Of a stretch of DNA of 64,000 nt, positions 1-11,180 are shown in pieces. Made by a program: the position numbers and the translations under genes. The DNA is from an uncultured Clostridia bacterium (GTDB taxonomy: Bacteria > Bacillota > Clostridia > Oscillospirales > CAG-272), in the NCBI GenBank assembly GCA_944381115.1, contig CALWJV010000001.1, positions 62,001 through 126,000 of the forward strand, written 5' to 3'. Under the pieces are notes generated by a model. That model had not been told where the DNA came from. It did not search any database and was given only the letters and a program-made list of their open reading frames with translations. Every line of letters starts with the position of its first letter. The stretch's first letter is position 1.

Positions 1-253
1 ATTTTGCTCCGTGTTTTCCAAAAATAGAGAGCCTCTCCTCAACAGTGTATATAAAAGGAAGAACCAGCGGACTTGAAAATGTCCATACTGCAGGTAAAAG
101 ATTTTTTTGCGCTGTTGCATGGTTTATAAGGGCGCAATGTCCCCTGTGTACTCCGTCAAAGCAACCGAGCGCAACCGAGAGTCCCGCTGTTTTATGAAAA
201 TCAACTTTTGACATCAGTGAAAATTGTCCGTCTTTATTGAGTTCAAAAATCAC
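1..253 (-). CDS. ribF: Riboflavin kinase/FAD synthetase, N-terminal part (runs off the window)
   Basis: Eighty-four codons from a GTG start at 253 run unbroken to the window edge; the ORF continues beyond base 1. A GGAGG ribosome site lies about 8 nt upstream of the GTG. The translation carries the nucleotidyltransferase signature LGCFDGVHRGHCALI at about residues 32-46, the HxGH-type motif of the FMN adenylyltransferase half of RibF, which makes FAD from FMN while the C-terminal half (outside the window) phosphorylates riboflavin. The fit is strong for the family, but only the first quarter is visible, so the kinase domain cannot be confirmed. An FMN riboswitch and a riboflavin-type ECF transporter gene occur elsewhere in the window (about 50.1-51.1 kb), but nothing similar precedes this gene. 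Confidence 0.85.
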   Translation of the reverse strand, partial: MIFELNKDGQFSLMSKVDFHKTAGLSVALGCFDGVHRGHCALINHATAQKNLLPAVWTFSSPLVLPFIYTVEERLSIFGKHGAK

Positions 254-437
254 TTTTTTCCCTCCGTTTCCTTACTTTTTTCCGAACCATCTCAACGTAT
301 ACATCTGTTATATCCATTTTTTTTAATTATTTTAACTTTCAGAATTTCACTAAAATATGCGTTATAAAAATTTATTAAATGCAATATCCGTCAGGCTACT
401 TTTTACATACACATACGTTTTTAAATACCGATCCGGT

Positions 438-944
438 CTATATGGTTACGTGATGGATATTAAAACATTGTTTTCCGTCTTTTTCGAAAATTTCAAGAAT
501 TCCGTAGGACGGGCTGCTTCCGCCCCTTGGATCTCCTATACTTCCCGGATTAAAAAAAACTGATTTCTTTCCGTCCGGATAAACAAATTCTCCCTTACAT
601 GGTCTGTGTGTATGCCCGTACAAAATAAGATCGGCACTTTCTTTTTTTGCGTAATAAACCAGCGTTGATATGCCTTGCTTTACTGAAAATTTATGTCCGT
701 GACACATAAAGATCTTTATTTTACCGAATGTTACCGTTTTTAAAACAGGTGCATCAAAAGGGAAAAAATCGCAGTTTCCTTTGACGCCTATAAATCCCAT
801 TGCGGGATATAATAAAGACAATTTCTCCATTTCTGCAAACCCATCGCCGAGGAAAATCAGGCACTCTGAATCTGAATTTGCTTCTATCACCGCTTTTGCC
901 ATCTCCGTATCATGATGCACATCAGAAATTATAAGTATTTTCAT
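438..944 (-). CDS. YfcE/MJ0936-type metallophosphoesterase
   Basis: A 168-residue single-domain calcineurin-like phosphoesterase. The metal-ligand motifs appear in order: SDVHHD near residue 7, FLGDG near 31, KGNCD near 55, MCHGHKFS near 79 and YGHTHRP near 109. Members hydrolyse phosphodiesters such as bis-pNPP or 2'-/3'-phosphodiesters in the cytoplasm; the natural substrate is usually unknown. The start codon lies 2 nt after the stop of the upstream acyl-CoA ligase gene and has only a weak ribosome site, so translation is probably coupled to that gene. The neighbouring ribF lies downstream on the same strand after a gap of about 185 bp in which I see no gene. Confidence 0.85.
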   Translation of the reverse strand: MKILIISDVHHDTEMAKAVIEANSDSECLIFLGDGFAEMEKLSLLYPAMGFIGVKGNCDFFPFDAPVLKTVTFGKIKIFMCHGHKFSVKQGISTLVYYAKKESADLILYGHTHRPCKGEFVYPDGKKSVFFNPGSIGDPRGGSSPSYGILEIFEKDGKQCFNIHHVTI

Positions 945-946
945 TT

Positions 947-2581
947 TTACCGTGTAGTCTGTGCTTCAACAAGTCTTTCTCCACAGTAAATCTCACGAAG
1001 CTTGGGTTTTTCGATTTTTCCTGTAGGATTCCTCGGCACATCGGCAAATATTATTTTTCTCGGACGCTTATACCTCGGCAAATCGTTACAAAATTTTACG
1101 ATCTCCTCTTCTGTACAGTCAACACCCGGCTTAAGTTCTATTATTGCCGCGGCAATTTCGCCCAAGCGCTCATCAGGAAGTCCTATTATCGCTACATCTT
1201 TAATTTTTTCGTTTGCACGCAAAAAATCCTCTATTTGCACCGGATAAAGGTTTTCTCCTCCGGTAATTATAACATCTTTTTTACGGTCTACAAGATATAT
1301 AAAGCCATCTTTGTCTTTTTTTGCCATATCCCCGGTATACAGCCATCCATCCTTAAGTACCTCTTCTGTAGCCTTTGGGTTTTTATAGTAGCATTTCATT
1401 ACACCGGGACCTTTAACTGCAAGTTCACCGACTTCTTCCTCTCCGACTTCTTTTCCGTCATCTCCTATTATTTTCGTCTCCCAAAGGTATCCCGCAACAC
1501 CTATGGCACCTACTTTATCTATATTTTCAACTCCGAGGTGTACACATCCCGGACCTATGGACTCCGAAAGTCCATAATTTGTATCGTATTGATGATTCGG
1601 AAATACTTTGAGCCAACGGCGTATAAGACTCGGTGGAACCGGCTGTGCTCCTATATGCATAAGTCTCCACTGAGAAAGCCTGTAATCATTCAAGTTTATC
1701 TCTCCGTTATCAATTGCGTCAAGAATATCCTGTACCCACGGTACAAGCAACCAGACTATTGTTGCCTTTTCCTCCGAAACCGTACGGAGTACCCATTCCG
1801 GCTTAACACCGCGGAGAAGCACGGCGCGGCTACACGAAATAAGTGAGCCGAACCAATGCATTTTTGCGCCGGTATGATAAAGCGGTGGTATGCAAAGAAA
1901 AACATCATCTCTTGTCTGACCGTGATGTTTTTGTTCCGTTCTGCAGGAGTTTATAAGAGAGCGGTGAGCATGCAATATCGCCTTAGGAAAACCTGTCGTT
2001 CCTGAAGAAAAGTAAATTGCCGCATCATCGTCCTCGGTAATTTCCAGTGCCGGAGGAGTGGTGGAACAATAATTAGCCATTTCTTCAAGACTATGTGAAA
2101 ACCGCGGAACACTGTCTCCAACAAAGAAAAAGTGCTTTATTCCGATAAGTTTGTCAAGCACTTGAGTCACTCTTTCGGTAAAGTCGGGGCCGAATACAAG
2201 TACGGATACATCGGCAAGATCTGCACAGTAAAGTATTTCATCTGATGTATACCTGTAATTCATTGGTACAGCAATCGCCCCTGCCTTAAGTATTCCGAAA
2301 TATATCGGGAGCCATTCAATACAATTCATAAGAAGAATTGCCACTTTATCTCCTTTTTTGACTCCTCTGGAAAGCAAAAGATTGGCAAATCTATTTGCCT
2401 TTACATCAAATTCCTTCCAAGTCATCTCTCTGCGATATTTGTCACTGGCTGCCGATTCTATAAGACTGAATTCTTTCCATGTTATATGATCCTCCGGACG
2501 ATGGATCGGATTTATTTCAACCAGGCTGATGTCTTTAGGATGAAGCCTAGCATTCCTTTCAAGAAGTTCTGTTATAACCAT
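947..2581 (-). CDS. Acyl-CoA synthetase (AMP-forming fatty-acid/carboxylate-CoA ligase)
   Basis: A 544-residue ANL-superfamily adenylating enzyme, which activates a carboxylate with ATP and transfers it to CoA. Visible motifs are the P-loop-like YFSSGTTGFPKAI (near residue 197), YGLSES (near 334), the hinge TGDMAKKDKDGFIYLVDRKKD (about 410-432, quoted in part), GGENLYP, and the C-terminal catalytic lysine in NPTGKIEK. An ATG at 2611 is also in frame, but the one at 2581 has a good GGAG ribosome site and gives the usual N-terminus, so I use 2581. An extra segment near residues 35-55, before the TWKEFD motif, is unusual. Substrate cannot be told from sequence. A T-box leader ends about 210 nt upstream on the same strand with no other gene between. 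The next gene, a phosphoesterase, follows after 2 nt. Confidence 0.85.
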   Translation of the reverse strand: MVITELLERNARLHPKDISLVEINPIHRPEDHITWKEFSLIESAASDKYRREMTWKEFDVKANRFANLLLSRGVKKGDKVAILLMNCIEWLPIYFGILKAGAIAVPMNYRYTSDEILYCADLADVSVLVFGPDFTERVTQVLDKLIGIKHFFFVGDSVPRFSHSLEEMANYCSTTPPALEITEDDDAAIYFSSGTTGFPKAILHAHRSLINSCRTEQKHHGQTRDDVFLCIPPLYHTGAKMHWFGSLISCSRAVLLRGVKPEWVLRTVSEEKATIVWLLVPWVQDILDAIDNGEINLNDYRLSQWRLMHIGAQPVPPSLIRRWLKVFPNHQYDTNYGLSESIGPGCVHLGVENIDKVGAIGVAGYLWETKIIGDDGKEVGEEEVGELAVKGPGVMKCYYKNPKATEEVLKDGWLYTGDMAKKDKDGFIYLVDRKKDVIITGGENLYPVQIEDFLRANEKIKDVAIIGLPDERLGEIAAAIIELKPGVDCTEEEIVKFCNDLPRYKRPRKIIFADVPRNPTGKIEKPKLREIYCGERLVEAQTTR

Positions 2582-2793
2582 TTTTTCTCCATTCCGCCGC
2601 TCCTGCAGCATTATAATTTAACATTATTTTGATATATAACGATTTTTATTTTCCTTGTTTTTGTTACGAACATTTCCGGTCAGCAAACCGTGATTTATTT
2701 CGGCAAATACCTCGTTATAAAAATCCTTTTTGTAAATTTCTGTTTAATAAAAAAACGTTCTGTTACATTTCCATAAAATCTGGCTGCATAAAA

Positions 2794-3157
2794 CAAAAAA
2801 TCCCTCTGTAAAACAGATACTGCTTTACAGAGGGCGAATTTTTCGCTGTACCACCTCGTATTTGTCAAAGCCTTACGGCTTTATAACCTCTTTAAGCGCC
2901 AGATAAGCGCTTCGATTTTTAACGGGTATCATCCGTTCCGATCTACTTAAATTACCGATTTGAAAAAAGTAATTTTCATTTTTTATAATATACGCTATTT
3001 ACTTTCTTCTTATTTATAAATAAATCTCGGTATTTTGTTCGGCGGGATGCTCTCGAAATGTATTCAGAAAGCACTGCATGCCGTCTTACACCCACCGACG
3101 GTTCTCTGAAATGCATTTTTACTTTCTTACTTGTTTTCGGTCATCGCATTTATTCTT
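2794..3157 (-). promoter_or_regulatory. T-box riboswitch (tRNA-sensing leader) upstream of the acyl-CoA ligase
   Basis: Read on the minus strand, this leader has Stem I with the AGAGAACC bulge and a GGTGGGTGTAAGACGGC distal arm (about 3106-3080). A specifier region follows GAA at about 3063, then the conserved T-box core GAGGTGGTACAGCG (2857-2844), and an intrinsic terminator (arms CCCTCTGTAAA / TTTACAGAGGG, then TTTTTT) at about 2834-2795. Uncharged tRNA pairing with the specifier and the UGG of the core should block the terminator. Register is ambiguous: UAC (Tyr, 3062-3060) or ACA (Thr, 3061-3059). T-boxes normally control aminoacyl-tRNA synthetase or amino-acid genes; here the first gene downstream is a CoA ligase. 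The class is clear; target and amino acid are inference. Confidence 0.88.
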
Positions 3158-3169
3158 ATTTTTTTAATA

Positions 3170-3328
3170 TTACCAGAGTTCGGTAAGTCCAATATAAGGT
3201 ACGGTTTCATTTTCGTCTAAATCTGACACCTCCGCACTTGTAGTAATTATATCGGATTTTTTTAATTTTATAAATTCCAATGAAGGAATTTGATAAGATT
3301 CTTTTTGTGTTAGCACTTTCTTTTCCAA
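3170..3328 (-). CDS. Small 52-aa protein, unknown function
   Basis: A TTG-initiated ORF with a full AGGAGG ribosome site 9 nt upstream encodes 52 residues, ending in LTELW. It has the pattern x-Y-x-[IV]-P-x-[LI]-E-[FVI]-I followed by SDIITTS and an acidic tail (SDLDENE). From memory, short clostridial proteins with a PxLE...D(I/V)ITTS core are common and uncharacterised, and I think this is one of them. There is no signal peptide or membrane segment. The stop lies about 13 nt before the 5' end of the T-box leader, so the T-box promoter may lie inside this ORF or the two may share a transcript. No function is proposed. Confidence 0.6.
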   Translation of the reverse strand: MEKKVLTQKESYQIPSLEFIKLKKSDIITTSAEVSDLDENETVPYIGLTELW

Positions 3329-3511
3329 CAATCAATTCCTCCTGACTTCAATTTATGCTTATTTTCATTATATATGATTTAAAAATATTTTTCAAGTAAA
3401 TTTTATTAATTTTACGTTTTTAAGACAATAATTTAATTATTTATACACATTTAAAAAATCATGAACCAAAATCGCTTTTTTATTTTTAATGTTTTAAAAT
3501 ATATTTTTACT

Positions 3512-4657
3512 TTATAAATATTTCTTTACTCCAGACATTACATCATGCTCAAATTCATGTGATGCCTGCTCTCCGGATCCTCCTGCATTTGCAAGGTTTA
3601 CCATATATACACATGTTATCCCGTTTTCTTTGTCTACCCAAAAATGTGTTCCGTATGCTCCGCTCCATCCAAATGTACCTTTAGGAAGAACGTCCCCTTC
3701 TCGGCATACACGCATGGAAAGCCCCCACATAGTCTCTTTTTTTATACCCTTACTCGGTTGCACGGTTTGGTTCTTGCTCATTAAGGCCACAGTATTTTTT
3801 TGAAGTATACAATATCCGTTGAATTCTCCGTCGTTAAGAAGCATTCGGGCAAATTTACTGTAGTCGTCAAGTGTGGAAAAAAGCCCTGCTCCTCCTCCGA
3901 TCCAGCCTTCGCCCACACACCAAAATCCGGCTTTTGCAGGCATACTTTGCATTTCTATACCATGGTCCGTTCTTTTGCAAAACGAAACGGTACGGGCGCA
4001 CTGTTCGTCACTTGGCATATAAGTCGTATCAAACATTCCAAGCGGATCAAAAATATTTTCTTTTATATATTTATCATACTGCATACCGCTTATGATTTCA
4101 ATAATACGTGCCAGCACATCAAATGCCCAAGTACCGCTGTATGCCTGACATGTCCCAGGTTGAAATTCCAGTACTCCGGTTGCATATTTTTTTACTGTCT
4201 CTTCAAGGCTTTTGCACTTACTTATGTACTTAGACTGTATCAATAATGTATTTCCGCTGCCAATTCCGCTTGAATGAGACAGTATCATCCTCGGTGTAAT
4301 GGCATATTTTATTTTTTCTGTTTGCTGTATTTTTCCGTTTTCCGTTTTGGTTGACACCTGCACGTCTGCAAACTCCGGAATAAAACGGCTTATCGGGGTA
4401 TCAAGATCTATCATTCCTTTTTCACATAATTGCATAAATGCACACCCCGTTATGGGTTTTGTCATGGATGCAAGCCTGAACATAGAATTTTGCTTTATTT
4501 CCTTTGTTCGTTCAAAATCGGAAAAACCTTGGCTTTTTCCAAAAAGTTTACCGTTTTTATCCCATATTCCGCATATACTTCCGAGAAAATACTGCTCCTC
4601 TACTCTTTTTCGATTATGTTCCGTATAATTTTTTTCTATAATATTAAAATCGATCAT
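3512..4657 (-). CDS. Beta-lactamase-family serine hydrolase (class C/esterase type)
   Basis: About 381 residues from the ATG at 4657 (GGTGAG just upstream). In-frame ATGs at 4672 and 4816 exist, but the longest form would overlap the preceding gene by 59 bp and has no family-like N-terminus. The catalytic SxxK is SMTK (in FRLASMTKPITG), the second motif is YSGT (Tyr-Ser, with Gly-Thr instead of the usual Asn), and GWSGAYGTHFW fits the third-motif region. This fold includes class C beta-lactamases, DD-peptidases and esterases. No signal peptide is seen, which favours a cytoplasmic esterase-like enzyme over a cell-wall enzyme. It follows the SGNH hydrolase gene at 4758 on the same strand, probably as an operon. 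The true substrate is unknown. Confidence 0.8.
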   Translation of the reverse strand: MIDFNIIEKNYTEHNRKRVEEQYFLGSICGIWDKNGKLFGKSQGFSDFERTKEIKQNSMFRLASMTKPITGCAFMQLCEKGMIDLDTPISRFIPEFADVQVSTKTENGKIQQTEKIKYAITPRMILSHSSGIGSGNTLLIQSKYISKCKSLEETVKKYATGVLEFQPGTCQAYSGTWAFDVLARIIEIISGMQYDKYIKENIFDPLGMFDTTYMPSDEQCARTVSFCKRTDHGIEMQSMPAKAGFWCVGEGWIGGGAGLFSTLDDYSKFARMLLNDGEFNGYCILQKNTVALMSKNQTVQPSKGIKKETMWGLSMRVCREGDVLPKGTFGWSGAYGTHFWVDKENGITCVYMVNLANAGGSGEQASHEFEHDVMSGVKKYL

Positions 4658-4757
4658 ATACTCACCGTTCATTTTTTCAATGTTGTTTCTTTGTCTATAA
4701 CAGAAATTTTCATTTTTGTTACAAAATTGTAGTTCGAAACCATCATTTATGAGTTTA

Positions 4758-5315
4758 TTAAATTGTTTTGCGTATAGCATCCGAAATACTTTTTGACGCA
4801 ACCTCAATTCCGGCATCGGTCAAATGTATAAGGTCATCTCCCCGTATATATTCCGATATATTTTTCTCGATTAAAGTGAAAAGGTCATTTACAGTTACAC
4901 CGTTTTCAATCAAAAGTTTAACAACAGCCGAATTATATTCTTTTATATCTGTGTTATCGTTATAAGGATTTTCAAGACGGCAAGGTGTTGTCGTTGAAAA
5001 TATAATAGTTTTGACCCCATATGATTTCAATGTATTTACAATACGTAAAACGTTGTCTTTGTATTCTTTGAAACTTGTAAACGGCTCACCGTCGGAATAA
5101 AGTCTGGTAATATCCCAAAGACCGCAGTTAAAATGTACAACATCTGCCCCCACTATTTTATCTTTGCAGTCAAAAATAAGCCTCAAAAGGTATTTTGAAA
5201 AACGACAATTGTCTTCAGGCTGCCATGTTTCAAATTCATCCTTTAATATTTCTGCAACTTTTTTTCCGTAACCGATCAGTCTTATGCTGTCACCAAGAAG
5301 AACAAGTTTTTTCAT
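4758..5315 (-). CDS. SGNH/GDSL-type hydrolase
   Basis: A 185-residue protein with the GDSL nucleophile block LLGDSIRLIG at the N-terminus, an Asn-containing block (VHFNCGLWDITR, near residue 60) and the C-terminal catalytic pair in DDLIHLTDAG. That makes a plausible Ser-Asn-His esterase or lipase-like enzyme, often active on acetylated sugars. I use the ATG at 5315 because it has GGAGG 5 nt upstream; an earlier ATG at 5330 has none. No signal peptide, so it probably works in the cytoplasm. It precedes the serine hydrolase gene and lies just downstream of the tRNA operon terminator, so it needs its own promoter, which I could not define. Confidence 0.8.
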   Translation of the reverse strand: MKKLVLLGDSIRLIGYGKKVAEILKDEFETWQPEDNCRFSKYLLRLIFDCKDKIVGADVVHFNCGLWDITRLYSDGEPFTSFKEYKDNVLRIVNTLKSYGVKTIIFSTTTPCRLENPYNDNTDIKEYNSAVVKLLIENGVTVNDLFTLIEKNISEYIRGDDLIHLTDAGIEVASKSISDAIRKTI

Positions 5316-5364
5316 GTTATCCTCCGTCAACTATTTCTATTTATATGTATAAATACAGTTAATT

Positions 5365-5400
5365 AAAAAAGCACTTACAGATATTTGCAAGTGCTTTTTT
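5365..5400 (-). terminator. Intrinsic terminator of the tRNA-Thr/tRNA-Tyr operon
   Basis: Arms AAAAAAGCACTT and AAGTGCTTTTTT flank a 12-nt loop; on the minus strand the stem is followed by a T-run immediately after the tRNA-Tyr CCA end. Confidence 0.85.
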
Positions 5401-5401
5401 T

Positions 5402-5486
5402 TGGTGGGAGAAGGTGGATTCGAACCACCGAAGGCAATGCCAGCAGATTTACAGTCTGTCCCCTTTGGCCTCTCGGGAATTCTCCC
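5402..5486 (-). tRNA. tRNA-Tyr (anticodon GTA)
   Basis: Acceptor GGGAGAA pairs with TTCTCCC, followed by discriminator A and an encoded CCA. The anticodon loop ACTGTAAATC gives GTA. The long variable arm (GCTGGCATTGCC region) fits the class II shape of bacterial tRNA-Tyr, and the T-arm GGTTCGAATCC is canonical. About 27 nt separate it from the upstream tRNA-Thr; both appear to be on one transcript. Confidence 0.95.
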
Positions 5487-5513
5487 ATATTAAAGCCCGC
5501 ATTGTGTCGGGCT

Positions 5514-5588
5514 TGGAGCTGGTGATCGGAGTCGAACCAACAACCTGCTGATTACAAATCAGCTGCTCTGCCATTGAGCCACACCAGC
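5514..5588 (-). tRNA. tRNA-Thr (anticodon TGT)
   Basis: Acceptor GCTGGTG pairs with CACCAGC, with T discriminator and encoded CCA. The anticodon loop TTTGTAA gives TGT, which reads ACA and other ACN codons. T-arm GGTTCGACTCC is canonical. First gene of the two-tRNA operon. Confidence 0.95.
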
Positions 5589-5632
5589 GGATATTTTGAG
5601 TTCATAATATTTTGGGTTAACTAACGGCTATT

Positions 5633-5661
5633 ATTATATCACATTATTTTTTATTTGTCAA
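5633..5661 (-). promoter_or_regulatory. Consensus sigma-A promoter of the tRNA operon
   Basis: On the minus strand TTGACA (5661-5656), a 17-bp spacer and TATAAT (5638-5633) match the full housekeeping consensus. Transcription would start about 38 bp before tRNA-Thr. Confidence 0.88.
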
Positions 5662-5761
5662 GTATTTTATTGAATTTTTTTATTTTTGTTTTTAAGTTCC
5701 CGCAGACTTGCTTTATCTGATAAAAATCCCGTGAAAAGTTTTATGCGTAATAATATTTTTA

Positions 5762-6232
5762 TTATAACTTTTTCTTCTTTTTATTTTTTTCGCGAAGCAC
5801 TCTCAAGGCATTCATAAATGTTTCGACATCTTTAAATTCACGGTATACAGATGCAAATCTTACATATGAAACTTCATCTATTTCCCGTAATTTTTCCATT
5901 ACCATATTACCTATTTCTTCAGATGTAATATTTTCCGTCAGTTTATTCGCAAGTTCATTTTCTATTTCATTGACAATCGCTTGAATCTGTTCGTCAGTCA
6001 CCGGTCGCTTATAACAGGCACGGCGTACACCTGCAATTATTTTATTCGGATCGAATATTTCTAACGTCCCGCTTTTTTTTATAACGTAAATCGGAACTGC
6101 CTCAATAATTTCATATGTTGTAAATCTTTTTTGACAATTCTGACATTCACGGCGGCGACGGATCGTTTTACTGTCTGTCGGACGGGAATCAAGCACTTTA
6201 AAATCGTTACTTCCGCATGATGGACATTTCAT
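5762..6232 (-). CDS. nrdR: Transcriptional repressor NrdR
   Basis: A 156-residue protein of normal NrdR length. The N-terminal zinc ribbon has CPSC at residues 3-6 and CQNC at 31-34, with the DSRPTDSKTIRRRREC segment between. The rest is the ATP-cone domain (IKKSG... to KDVETF) that senses ATP/dATP. NrdR represses ribonucleotide reductase genes by binding NrdR boxes; none of those genes is in this window. The tail ends in a lysine run. The start ATG has GAGGTAG upstream. A good sigma-A promoter lies about 80 bp upstream, and nothing suggests it shares an operon. Confidence 0.96.
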   Translation of the reverse strand: MKCPSCGSNDFKVLDSRPTDSKTIRRRRECQNCQKRFTTYEIIEAVPIYVIKKSGTLEIFDPNKIIAGVRRACYKRPVTDEQIQAIVNEIENELANKLTENITSEEIGNMVMEKLREIDEVSYVRFASVYREFKDVETFMNALRVLREKNKKKKKL

Positions 6233-6312
6233 ATATCTACCTCATTTGTTTTATAAATCTCTGAAAACTGCCTGACTTTACTTTAAATTTTTTCCTTACT
6301 TTACCTGTATAT

Positions 6313-6341
6313 ATTATACCATAAAATTTTTGCATTGTAAA
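6313..6341 (-). promoter_or_regulatory. Probable sigma-A promoter of nrdR
   Basis: Minus strand TTTACA, a 17-bp spacer, TATAAT (6318-6313), leaving a leader of roughly 75 nt before nrdR. The region 6342-6617 between this promoter and mazF is AT-rich and holds no gene that I can see, including no antitoxin-sized ORF with a ribosome site. Confidence 0.75.
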
Positions 6342-6617
6342 TAGAATTTTTAAATATTCATCACAAGTTTTTCTTTTATACGCTATATCACGTCTTTTTA
6401 AAAGTCCCTTTTTCTATGGCCTTGCATAAAATAAAAATAGGCGAGCAGATATTATCCGTAAAAAACGAAAATTAAATTATTTTGTCGAAATTTTCATGTA
6501 AGATGTTTTTAATATTATGTTTAAAATATATGTGTTTAAGGTAAAAATAAAAACAGACATATGACAAAAACATCTGAGATTAATAAAATGATACCAAATG
6601 AAAGGATGATGTTTAAA

Positions 6618-7136
6618 ATGATAGTTAAGCGGGGAGATATTTTTTATGCCGATCTGAGCCCTGTTATCGGTTCGGAGCAAGGCGGACTGCGCCCGGTACT
6701 GATAGTTCAAAACGATGTCGGAAACAGATACAGCCCTACTGTAATAGCTGCCGCTATAACAAGCAAAACAGGCAAAACAAAACTTCCCACCCACATAGAT
6801 GTAGCAGGCGACTCAGAACAAACTCTCGGCCTTGCCAGAGACTCTGTAATACTTCTTGAACAAGTACGTACAATAGATAAACGAAGACTGCGTGAACGCA
6901 TTGGACATCTTGATTTTTTCACTATGCAAAAAGTCAACTCCGCGCTTTTTGTCAGTTTCGGTCTTATAGAAGAACCCATGCATGCGGCGGTAGCTTCTGT
7001 TGAAACAAATTTCCCTAACGTTGCATCAGTTACAGAACCAGCCGCATATACTGCTGCTGTAAAATCCGATGTTTCATCTACTCAAGCAACAACATCGGAC
7101 GTCAGTGAAACACCTCAACACGCGGCAATAGGATAA
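6618..7136 (+). CDS. mazF: MazF/EndoA-family endoribonuclease with a low-complexity C-terminal tail
   Basis: The first ~115 residues match the EndoA (NdoA) type of MazF closely: MIVKRGDIFYADLSPVIGSE, GGLRPVLIVQND, GNRYSPT, DSVILLEQVRTIDKRRL. This family cuts mRNA at short sequences and is usually held by a ribbon-helix-helix antitoxin encoded just upstream. I start at 6618, where the protein begins exactly as EndoA does and AAAGGA lies upstream; in-frame ATGs at 6561, 6606 and 6609 are less likely. Oddities: no antitoxin gene is visible upstream or downstream, and about 55 extra residues after LIEEP are rich in Ala, Val, Ser and Thr and look disordered. The gene stands alone between nrdR and a terminator. 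Confidence 0.9.
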   Translation: MIVKRGDIFYADLSPVIGSEQGGLRPVLIVQNDVGNRYSPTVIAAAITSKTGKTKLPTHIDVAGDSEQTLGLARDSVILLEQVRTIDKRRLRERIGHLDFFTMQKVNSALFVSFGLIEEPMHAAVASVETNFPNVASVTEPAAYTAAVKSDVSSTQATTSDVSETPQHAAIG

Positions 7137-7142
7137 AAATTA

Positions 7143-7180
7143 AAAACAGATACACTTTGAAATAAGTGTATCTGTTTTTT
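7143..7180 (+). terminator. Intrinsic terminator after mazF, possibly bidirectional with lacZ
   Basis: Arms AAAACAGATACACTT and AAGTGTATCTGTTTT with a 6-nt loop and following T-run; starts 7 nt after the mazF stop. Confidence 0.9.
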
Positions 7181-7257
7181 ATAACGTTTTATTCCTTTAT
7201 ATATTATTCATAATATATTTTTTCTTATTTTTCAGCACAATCCACAGTATATTGAAC

Positions 7258-10287
<3,030 letters not shown>

Positions 10288-10369
10288 CTATTAAATTATT
10301 AAATTTTCTATCAGTTATTCAGTTTTCCAAACTTCATAATAAAGTAAAATTTACAGATATTTTAATATT

Positions 10370-11119
10370 TTACTCTTCGATTCCTTCGGCAAGTTCTTCA
10401 AATACAGACTTTGGTTGATGTTTACATCCTGAATCCCTTTTTACGCAAAGATTTGGCGCTGCCCAGTGAACCGCGTTCTGTATAATACGACGAACATATT
10501 TATTGTAAAAACTTCTGCACTCTTCGTGTCCCGGCTGGAAGTAAAATACTTTTCCCAGTCCTTTATAGTAGCAACAACCGCTACGGAATACATTTCCCTG
10601 CTCGTACCAAGAGGAAAAAATCAGTTCATCGGGAGCGGGTATAAAGAAAGGCTCTCCGTACATTTCCTCTTTAAGTTCAAATCGAACGGGAATTCCTGCT
10701 GCAATCGGGTGCTGTGGCATAATATTCCAAATAAGTTCTTTTTGATTATTTCCCCATGTAAGATCGCCCGTCGTACCTATTATAGCCTTAAATACCTTTG
10801 AATGGTGTCCTGAGTGAAGCGGAATAAAGCCCATTCCGTCTCTTAAAACTCTATCTTTTACCTTTTCAACTACCGTATCCAGAACTTCTCCGTGTGCCAT
10901 ATGTCCCCACCAAATGAGAACATCAGTATTATTAAGTACTTCGTCGGTAAGACCGTTTTCTGGCTCGTCCAATGTTGCAGTCGTAACTTCAATATCATCA
11001 CATTCAAGAAGAATATCCTTTATTGCTCCGTGAATACCATCTGGGTATATCTCCTTTACTTCTTTATTTTGTCTTTCGTGACGAAATTCATTCCATACAG
11101 TAACTTTTATCTTTTTCAT
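10370..11119 (-). CDS. ThuA-like protein (trehalose-utilisation family)
   Basis: A 249-residue protein of the ThuA/class I glutamine-amidotransferase-like fold: start [13 protein letters not shown], then [15 protein letters not shown] near residue 85, [15 protein letters not shown] near 117, and [12 protein letters not shown] near 190. Family members are linked to sugar catabolism (the Sinorhizobium ThuA works in trehalose/disaccharide use), but the biochemical role is often unclear. No signal peptide. AGGAGG-type site upstream of the ATG. It is the first gene of a likely two-gene operon with lacZ, which suggests a role in the same disaccharide or polysaccharide pathway. Confidence 0.85.
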   Translation of the reverse strand: MKKIKVTVWNEFRHERQNKEVKEIYPDGIHGAIKDILLECDDIEVTTATLDEPENGLTDEVLNNTDVLIWWGHMAHGEVLDTVVEKVKDRVLRDGMGFIPLHSGHHSKVFKAIIGTTGDLTWGNNQKELIWNIMPQHPIAAGIPVRFELKEEMYGEPFFIPAPDELIFSSWYEQGNVFRSGCCYYKGLGKVFYFQPGHEECRSFYNKYVRRIIQNAVHWAAPNLCVKRDSGCKHQPKSVFEELAEGIEE

Positions 11120-11150
11120 ATCTTATCCTCCTAAAATATTAACATTATTG

Positions 11151-11180
11151 ATTGTACATTATAATTTTGTACTATGTCAA
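11151..11180 (-). promoter_or_regulatory. Probable sigma-A promoter of the ThuA-like gene and lacZ
   Basis: Minus strand TTGACA (11180-11175), 18-bp spacer, TACAAT (11156-11151). The spacer region contains a GTACA-N9-TGTAC inverted repeat (about 11154-11172), a plausible operator. Nothing coding is visible from here to the extended -10 element at 11414. Confidence 0.65.

Noticed and set aside
4258..4816. Longer start for the serine hydrolase (4816)
   Set aside because: It would overlap the SGNH gene by 59 bp, lacks a ribosome site, and adds about 50 residues that do not look like the family.
6233..6617. Antitoxin gene for MazF
   Set aside because: No ORF with a ribosome site and ribbon-helix-helix-like start exists between nrdR and mazF.
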